64,000 nucleotides of DNA, taken from NCBI GenBank assembly GCA_963921935.1, contig OY998178.1, positions 201,849,694 to 201,913,693 of the forward strand, read 5' to 3'. This stretch comes from Galeruca laticollis. Its lineage: Eukaryota > Arthropoda > Insecta > Coleoptera > Chrysomelidae. The notes beneath the pieces are model-generated. The model ran no database searches, was not told the origin of the DNA, and saw nothing but the letters and a program-made list of their open reading frames with translations. How positions within the stretch are numbered: position 1 is the first letter of the stretch; every line of letters begins with the position of its first letter. A program made the translations under genes and the position numbers. Below are positions 57,697 through 64,000 of the stretch, piece by piece.

Positions 57697-58362
57697 TCAT
57701 TTACGCTGTTTCCAATTTATTTGATAAAAATTTGTCAACGTAGATTTCTGTAACATTAGACGACTTCTATCCACCGTATCTGTATATGTAAAGGTTTGAA
57801 GGGTGGGTGGCCCCACAGCACTTAGGCCACAATTGGCCCATTGTGCATCTTTCTGAGGTTCAAAACTTCCTTCTAGCTCGTCATCCAGCCTACTTCCTTG
57901 AAGTAGGCGATAACGTCGCCTGAATTTAGTTCCCTCATATTGGCGTATTCTATCCACCGTAACGATTGATACTTTTCAAAAAGAGGACCAAATTGCTGTA
58001 TTTTTAGATGACTATATTTCTGTGCACATTTAATGTCGTCTTCAACATAGATTATTTTGTCCATAATTATGATGCCGCAAACTCTTCGTTACCAATGTAG
58101 AAATATGTTAGGAGTAATTTTGCGTTCATTGCTCAAATTTTCCCTTTTCAATGTAGATATCCTTCCATGACTTTAAACCTAAAGTTGGTTCCAGAGCTTC
58201 TTTAACTTTTTGTTTAGGAATAAACTCGTTGTCACAAGTCTCTTCATCTTTCCCACTTTTCAAGAATAAATGTTTAAAATGAAGTCGATAAGAAATCGGA
58301 AATATATAGTAACCGGTCCAACACTTTCCAAAATTGTTTACTTTACTTATGCAAAAGTTCAA
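57697..58362 (-). pseudogene. Unrecognised broken coding-like region
   Basis: Three minus-strand frames (58126-58362, 57873-58064, 57697-57957) follow one another with protein-like composition, and I do not recognise the product. The first has KVKEALEPTLGLKSWKDIYI; the second has FEKYQSLRWIEYANMRELNS, then GDVIAYFKEVGW; the third has QWANCGLSAVGPPTLQTF. Stops or shifts at about 58125, 58070 and 57880 break any single protein. It could be a decayed host gene or an unknown element. Confidence 0.3.
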
Positions 58363-58639
58363 TGATTTTTATGGTTGCATCCGCTATGAGAGTGGAGAGT
58401 GCATTTGTTGATGTCATCAGATGCTAAATGAGTGAAATTGTAGTTGAAACGTTAAACATTCTTGCGTGCATGGAATGCTGTCTAAAACACTTATACAATA
58501 AATAACTATAAGATATATCGAAAATCAAAAAAGTCAACATATTATCACTCTTGATGCTAATAAAAATAAAGAAAATTGCATACAGTAGGCAACACTCGTA
58601 GCAATCTAATAGGATAACTGAATCAATTGTTAGAAGAAG

Positions 58640-59855
58640 ACAATATATTGATTACTACTACTTATATCAGCTACTTGTATGCACGTTCTTTAATAATACT
58701 CAAAGTCAATGAGTCAATTTTTATTGTCAAACAGCTACTAGTTTCGGCCCACATAGGGGCCATCCGCAGGCCACAATTTATTTTTTATTTTTGTATAAGT
58801 AAAATGAAAAATTAGAATCTCCTGTATTACCTGATTAAATAAATGTGGTTTGTTCATAAAAGTTGTTGATAAAATGGAAGAAATTTTGCTTCAAAGATAG
58901 TTAAAGTATGCCAAGAACATCCGAAATTATTAGAAAGGAGCATACTTTCAACTAAGCCTATGCATTCAGACGGGGTTATACTAGGGAAGAGATTAGAGAC
59001 ATCAAGTGAAAGTTGAAAGGATTAGGAACTATAGTCTTAGATATTTTGTTGTACAAGTCTAAAGAATTTTTGATTGAAAAATTATTATTGAAATTGGTTA
59101 TGTCTTCTAGTAAATTATTAAGAAAGAAAGAGAGTTTAGAAACTGGTGAATTTGAAAAGGAAATCACTGGTCTAATTGGTATATTTTCTTTATGAATTTT
59201 AGGAAATTCATAAAGTAAGGCCATCTGTTTCAGTTGCTAAAATTTAAGATTCAAACTGTTTAATGTATCAGCGTAAGTTTTAAGTCTATTTTTTAAAGTA
59301 AGTATGAGACTTTAAGGTAGGATGTGAATTTAAGGAAGAAAAAGAAGTGTCAATTAATGAAAGACAGTTACCTATATCTGCTTTAGTTATCACTAGATCT
59401 GAAGAAGGAATTTTGTGTTTGAGATCTCTGAGTGATGAATTGGAAAATATATGTTGATGAATAAATGGAAGCAGATTGAGATTAGAATGTATATTTCTAT
59501 TAGAAGTTTCACGAATAAAGAAATAAATATCAGGGCTTATAACTGTTTTATTAGTAAAATCCAAATTAACCAAAATCAACTCAGAGTCCATAGATAGAGT
59601 TTTGAGTTACGTTTAACGTTAGAAGTTCAAAAATTAATTTTGTCCCATGTTGAGTAGATCAAGTTGTTGGTCATTGAATACAGAATTACTGAGATTAAGG
59701 TCTATAGGGCGAAACTTGAAAGAAGAAAATATTTTTTTATCACTTTCGTCCAAATAGACCATTTTTCTATCCATTAACCATTTGATTTCATCAGACAACC
59801 TAACATAATTATCAATACCTGCATCCTCAACCATATTCCATAAAGATTGCACCAA
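58640..59855 (-). mobile_element. Penelope-like family 2, minus copy with internal deletion
   Basis: In minus orientation it begins at 59855 with the N-terminal domain (MVQSLWNMVEDAG, 59634-59855) and a second piece with KIPSSDLVITKADIG (59286-59591). Next is the RT fingers region (58976-59224, FPKIHKENIPIRPVISFSNS), continuing in broken frames to about 58850. It then jumps to the 3' terminal region (58815-58640) with a hammerhead-like motif. The RT catalytic core and endonuclease are deleted. It touches the plus copy at 59855/59856. Confidence 0.72.
58741..58770 (-). ncRNA. Hammerhead-like motif, family 2 minus copy (degenerate)
   Basis: In reverse complement: CTGCGGA, T, GGCCCCTATGTGGGCC (a good stem II hairpin) and GAAAC, then TAGTA. 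The CUGANGA core has A changed to C, so this copy is probably dead, but stem II is the best preserved of all copies. Confidence 0.35.
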
Positions 59856-62020
59856 TCACCCCCTTACTTTATGGACTTCCTAAGATTCATAAATACAATA
59901 TACCAATTAGACCAGTTGCTTCCTTTCCAAATTCACCAGGTTCTAAACTCTCTTCCTTTCTTATTAATTTACTTAATGATTTCACCAATTTTAATAATAA
60001 TTATTCAATTAAAAATCTTTAGACTCGTGTAATAAGATATCCAACACTATAGTTCTTAATTCTCGTTCCTTTTTACTTTCACTTGATATTTCTAATATTT
60101 TCGCTAGCATACCCCACTTCTGAATGCATAGACTTAGTCGAAAGTTTGCTCCTTTCTAATAGTTTGAACCCCAACATCATTTCGGATGTTCTTGGCTTCC
60201 TTCAACTATCTTTGGAGTAAAACAATAATCCAATTTAACAACAAATTTTATGAACAAACCACCTGTTTGTCTATGGGTTTGGCTATAGTCTTTTACTGGC
60301 TAAAAAGTTTATGAACAAATTAGAATAAACCTATTTAAGTGACTATTTCTTCAAAAGTCATATTGTCTATTACTATCGTTATGGGGAAGATAGTATTTTC
60401 CTTTTTGATGGTACACATCAACATGCATTCTCTTTTCTTCAATTCATTAACACATTACACAGCAGAATTGAATTGACCTTAGAGTTGAGAGTGAATATCC
60501 AAATTCCTTTTTTGGATTTGCTGATTGTTAGGAATGTTGTTACCAGGAGACTGGAATTCGAGATTTACCGTAAACCCACAACGACAGGCGCTATCATTAA
60601 TCTCCATTCTAACCACCCCCAATCACACAAAGTTGTTTCATTCAATAATCCACAACATAGAGCCTTTTATATACCCCTATCAGATGAAGTTTTTGATAAT
60701 GAGATTAATATCATTAAACAGATTTCTGTCAATAACTGTACGAATTTCAATTCACATTTAAATTCCTCCTGCGATCATTACATTTATCTTCACCCCTGTA
60801 TACCAAAATTATTATAAATAAAAGTATCATTCTTCTTATCTTTTCAATATTTCCTTCGCTACTCAAATATACATTTTAACGTCCCTTTCACATATAAAAT
60901 TATCATAAAAAACTCTCTTAATACCAAACAAAACCTTATCTCATAACTTTACAAAAGAAAAGAAAAAAGTACCCAACTTATTCCCCTTCTTAAAATTAAC
61001 CGCCTCACTCAAGAAGTTGTGTGATTTTGTACGTACGCTACTCCAACAAACAAGTAAGGCCCGCCCTCTTTCTACCAATGCTCTAGAACATTCGATTAAC
61101 ATATAAAACATTTTCACAACCTTAAACTGCCTCTATCATCGTCCAAACGTGAACCGAGCAGTTTATTGTATAGATCACTCATTTACCGGCAATAAGATGA
61201 CCGGCTGTTCAATGATTAATTAAATAACAAGTACTTATTAAAATTAAAATTAAGCAGAATTAAAAATATTACAATAATGATCCAGTAAGGTAAAATTCTT
61301 AATTGCAAAAGCAATGTGAACTTTTATAATAAACTCGTAAATAAAAATAGTAAAATGTGAATAACAATTCAATTTATCACCCAACAAACTCTAACAATGA
61401 TAAAAAAATATATCTCGCCACACTAATACTGTGACTGGTCCTTCGACGCAGAAAATAATTCAATATCGCACAACACCGCTCTCAACCTAACCAAAATTTG
61501 AGTCTGTGTCTAATAACAATTTCCCATTCTCTATATTCAACTAATTGTATATCAAGTATTTCAATAGATTGAGATTGAATTTCCCTACTATTAACTCTCT
61601 AAACGACAGTTCTGACAGTGATGAACTTCATTATGCTGGTTTTTTACATTTCTTTTTCCCAAGATCCCATAAACTGTTATTCACAAACTTCGTTGTCAGA
61701 ACTCCAATTCTGTTTATGTGGGCCAGCTTGGACGTTTTTTAGAAATTAGGATTAAAGCACATCTCAGTTTTATTAAAAGATATCAGAGTACTGACCCCCC
61801 TGCTTCCCCTTCAGCTTTTGCAAATCACATTATTTCTGAGAACCATAATTTTTCCTTCTCGGATGCTTGTAGACTACATAAGTGGTTTAAGGGTCATAGG
61901 ATGAATTTACTTGAGATGTTTGAGATTAACCAGCATAGTTTTGAAATCAACGTTGTTTGTCTTGACAAACAGTTGATGTCTGCAGAACCACACATGTTCC
62001 TCAATCTTCCGTTTCAGTAA
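59856..62020 (+). pseudogene. Penelope-like family 2 RT + GIY-YIG, plus copy
   Basis: It starts abruptly with the fingers sequence LLYGLPKIHKYNIPIRPVAS in a shifted frame near 59860. Broken palm frames follow to about 60440; the YVDD-equivalent reads YYRYGEDSIF, so the catalytic box is altered. The thumb frame (60473-60817) has IPFLDLLIVRNVVTRRLEFE and HRAFYIPLSDEVFDNEI. After a linker full of stops, the endonuclease appears at about 61690-62020 with VYVGQLGRFLEIRIKAHLSF (YIG motif) and ICNH-like ANHIISENH. Inactive. Confidence 0.75.
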
Positions 62021-62518
62021 CGTTAAAATAACTTTCTCTCAGCATGAATCTAATGTTTATTGTTTGTTTTATAGTTCACTACTGTAACCTCTCGTTATTA
62101 CTTTCCTTGAACATGTTATCTTTGTATGATTTATTTAGATTGATAGAGCATTTACAACTTTTCAATATCTGTTTACTGTTATATATTTAACGTTGTGATT
62201 GGAATTTAGTTTTGACATGTTAATCTTATATTAACTCTTCTTTTTTAAAAAAGTTTGTACTAATCTTAGTCATACACAATTATAAATTTTATCTATGGAC
62301 GATACCCGCTCATTCAATTGTGTATTGCTTTGGTATAACCAGTTAATTTCAAATTATGTTTCAATAACTTCCATTTAACTACTTGGATTGCATTGCTTGA
62401 TTTCTATTTCGTTTAGTGATTGTTGCGATATAAACTCGAAGGACCAGATTTCACAGATCAACGAATAAATGAAAGATGCTTACGGTTTAAGTGACTGTTT
62501 AATAGTGATAATTCCTAG

Positions 62519-62521
<3 letters not shown>

Positions 62522-62562
<41 letters not shown>
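62522..62562. repeat. (GA)n microsatellite
   Basis: A GA dinucleotide run of about 40 bases, interrupted once by GGG near its end. Confidence 0.95.
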
Positions 62563-62568
<6 letters not shown>

Positions 62569-63244
62569 AGTTCGTTAATGAATTTGGGATGGATTGGAGT
62601 TTTCTTGGTTGAGAATGTTCTTTTATTGTTGATGCCCCCTAGTTAAGTTGGTACATGGCCTTCTATAAGGTAAGGGTAGATAGAGGGTGTCAACCCCCCA
62701 CTCGCGTAATAGGCGGTAACAGTGATTTTGTATTAATTATAGTCATGTACAATTTCTTTTATCCATGGGCAACACATGTTCCTTTGATTGTGTATTATTT
62801 GTTTCTAACCATTTAATTTGTTTAATTAATTTTTCAATGATGGTTCAACAACCTCTTCTATCCACTACAAGGAGAAAATTAAAATATCTTCGAATTTGGT
62901 TGTTGTTCTTAACTCTGTCTCTACTCATTTTGAAGTATGACAGCTTTCCTATTTAACAGTTTTCGGCTGGATATACCTTCCAAATTGTTCCTTTGGTAGG
63001 ATACCAGTAAATTCACATTGTGTGGGTTAAAAGTTTTTCGTTTCCAGTTTTTTGTGCTAATTTCATAGTGGAATGAACAATTTCTCTACATATAATGAAA
63101 TCCTTCGTGTCCTTCATTTATACTTTTATAATAATGATTTTATTACTTCTCTTCTATTATAAGACATTGCTTCAAATAGAGCAAATTCTGTTTCTAGGGT
63201 TATCCTTGTCTTGTGCTTCCCCCAAGTTTATGTTCATTATGGAG

Positions 63245-63352
63245 TCTTCCTTTCGGGGAATTGGGGCTGATAATGTTAGAATCTTCCTTCTAGGAGTTGC
63301 AGCTGATAGTATTGTACTCTTTCTTCTAGGAATTGAGGCTATTAATGTTTCT
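63245..63352 (+). repeat. 36-bp minisatellite, 3 copies
   Basis: TCTTCCTTCTAGGAGTTGCA-like units start at 63245, 63282 and 63318, each continuing with GCTGATA-like sequence. In one frame this would give a 12-residue repeat (IFLLGVAADSIV type), but no supported gene surrounds it. Confidence 0.75.
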
Positions 63353-63689
63353 ATAAATAAAGATTTTCCTCCTTTTTCCTCGAGCGTGTTTTCTCACTCA
63401 GACCCTTGGACATTGTTTGATGCTCATCCATCCTTAAAATACTTTCTTTCGTGATCCTTGATTACCCACTTTGAGTTCAATGAAGTAAAACCCATTCAAT
63501 CTCATCTCCTTAGTAATGTATTGCGTTCAATATGTCACATCCAATTTTTTTTAAATTTAAATTTTTTACCTTAAAAAATGTAAAGTTTCAAACTTCCGAC
63601 CTCTCACATCTGTTCCTCCTCTCTTGCAAATTACATTTCGAAGGAGTTGAGTTTGTTGCCCATAGAGAAAACAATTGTTGGAGACTATA

Positions 63690-63790
63690 ATTTTTCCTTT
63701 TACTTATACCAAAAAAGAATTTTTTGTAGCCTGAAGATTTCCCTTATGTAGGCCGAAACTAGTTGATGTTTGACTATAAAAAATTATGTG
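63690..63790 (+). ncRNA. Penelope family 2 3' end with hammerhead-like motif
   Basis: CTGAAGA (63731-63737) fits CUGANGA exactly. A stem II region (TTTCCCTTATGTAGGCC, imperfect here) and GAAAC (63755-63759) follow. AC.TA.GT can form a minimal stem III, cutting after the next T. The region parallels the reverse complement of 58690-58815, so it marks the element end. The stem II mismatches argue that this copy is weak or dead. Confidence 0.38.
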
Positions 63791-64000
63791 ACATATTATC
63801 TTTGAGTTTTATCCAAAAATTACTGTCATTCATTTTTGAGTTATGGATGATATTCTTATTTTACTTGTATACATGTTACTGTCATTAAAGAAGTGATAAC
63901 AATAAAAACTAACAAATGAAATACCGTAGAATGAAACCACTCCTGATGTGGCGTTGGTTTTCAAAACATGACAGTAAATTAAAAAGGTAAATCAATCTCT

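Larger units (their letters stand above)
62021..63690 (+). other. Penelope family 2 3' region with repeats, no gene
   Basis: No supported gene. A diverged direct repeat is visible at about 62270-62370 and 62742-62840 (shared ATTGTGTATT and TAACCA.TTAATTT). The open frame 63095-63454 consists mainly of hydrophobic residues plus a 12-residue repeat and is not a convincing protein. Whether all of this belongs to the Penelope element is uncertain. Confidence 0.4.

Noticed and set aside
63095..63454. 119-codon hydrophobic plus-strand frame
   Set aside because: One third of it is a translated minisatellite and the rest is generic hydrophobic sequence from AT-rich DNA.
1..64000. CRISPR arrays, operons, prophage or other bacterial systems
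   Set aside because: All recognisable elements are eukaryotic (APE LINEs, Penelope, Gypsy, BEL/Pao, Tc1, mariner); no spacer arrays or Shine-Dalgarno-led gene runs are seen.

Overview
The window reads as insect (or closely related arthropod) nuclear DNA: AT-rich, with no operons and no ribosome-binding sites. I recognise no intact host gene. Almost everything that can be named is a transposable element of a type common in insects, and most copies are decayed. The particular insect cannot be fixed from sequence alone.

Layout. At 1-1.5 kb lie remains of a Jockey-type ORF1 on the minus strand. From 3.47 to 11.43 kb is a Tc1-like DNA transposon with long inverted repeats and TA flanks; its left repeat is split by a complete, apparently intact R1/LOA-type LINE (3705-9699) with a perfect 15-bp target duplication. 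At 12.4-16.0 kb two Penelope-like elements (family 1) sit head to head. At 17.8-21.6 kb is a decayed RTE-like LINE. At 25.6-30.0 kb is a decayed Gypsy element on the minus strand carrying a block of ~173-bp tandem repeats, and it abuts a decayed BEL/Pao fragment (30.0-31.35 kb, plus strand). At 32.2 kb a 91-bp-arm palindrome is made of two Penelope family 1 ends, followed by a mariner remnant (32.9-33.5 kb). At 37.2-40.0 kb is a decayed Jockey-type ORF2.

At 40.8-43.8 kb a third family 1 Penelope copy is bracketed by inverted 3' ends. At 43.85-44.6 kb is a piece of a transposase that I assign tentatively to Sola. At 45.15-52.59 kb is a larger element of the same transposase type, with 25-bp inverted repeats and a TAAT duplication. 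It has been invaded by a Penelope fragment (family 3), an RTE-like fragment, and a short insertion bounded by an 18-bp inverted motif. At 52.7-55.45 kb is a 5'-truncated CR1/Jockey-group LINE with a tandemly duplicated tail. At 58.6-63.8 kb a third Penelope lineage (family 2) is again arranged head to head.

Functional logic. The LINEs move by target-primed reverse transcription (an APE-type endonuclease plus reverse transcriptase). The Penelope elements pair a reverse transcriptase with a GIY-YIG endonuclease. Tc1, mariner and the Sola-like elements move as DNA by cut and paste. The only protein-coding unit that looks potentially functional is the R1/LOA LINE, whose two long ORFs are uninterrupted. 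The most unusual signals are the repeated head-to-head Penelope layout and a hammerhead-ribozyme-like core (CTGANGA, a short stem, GAAAC) at the 3' ends of two unrelated Penelope families.

Stretches without an entry (about 1.5-3.4, 16.0-17.8, 33.5-36.2, 55.5-57.6 kb and smaller gaps) are AT-rich DNA in which I can name nothing beyond the repeats listed. Boundaries of decayed elements are estimates.
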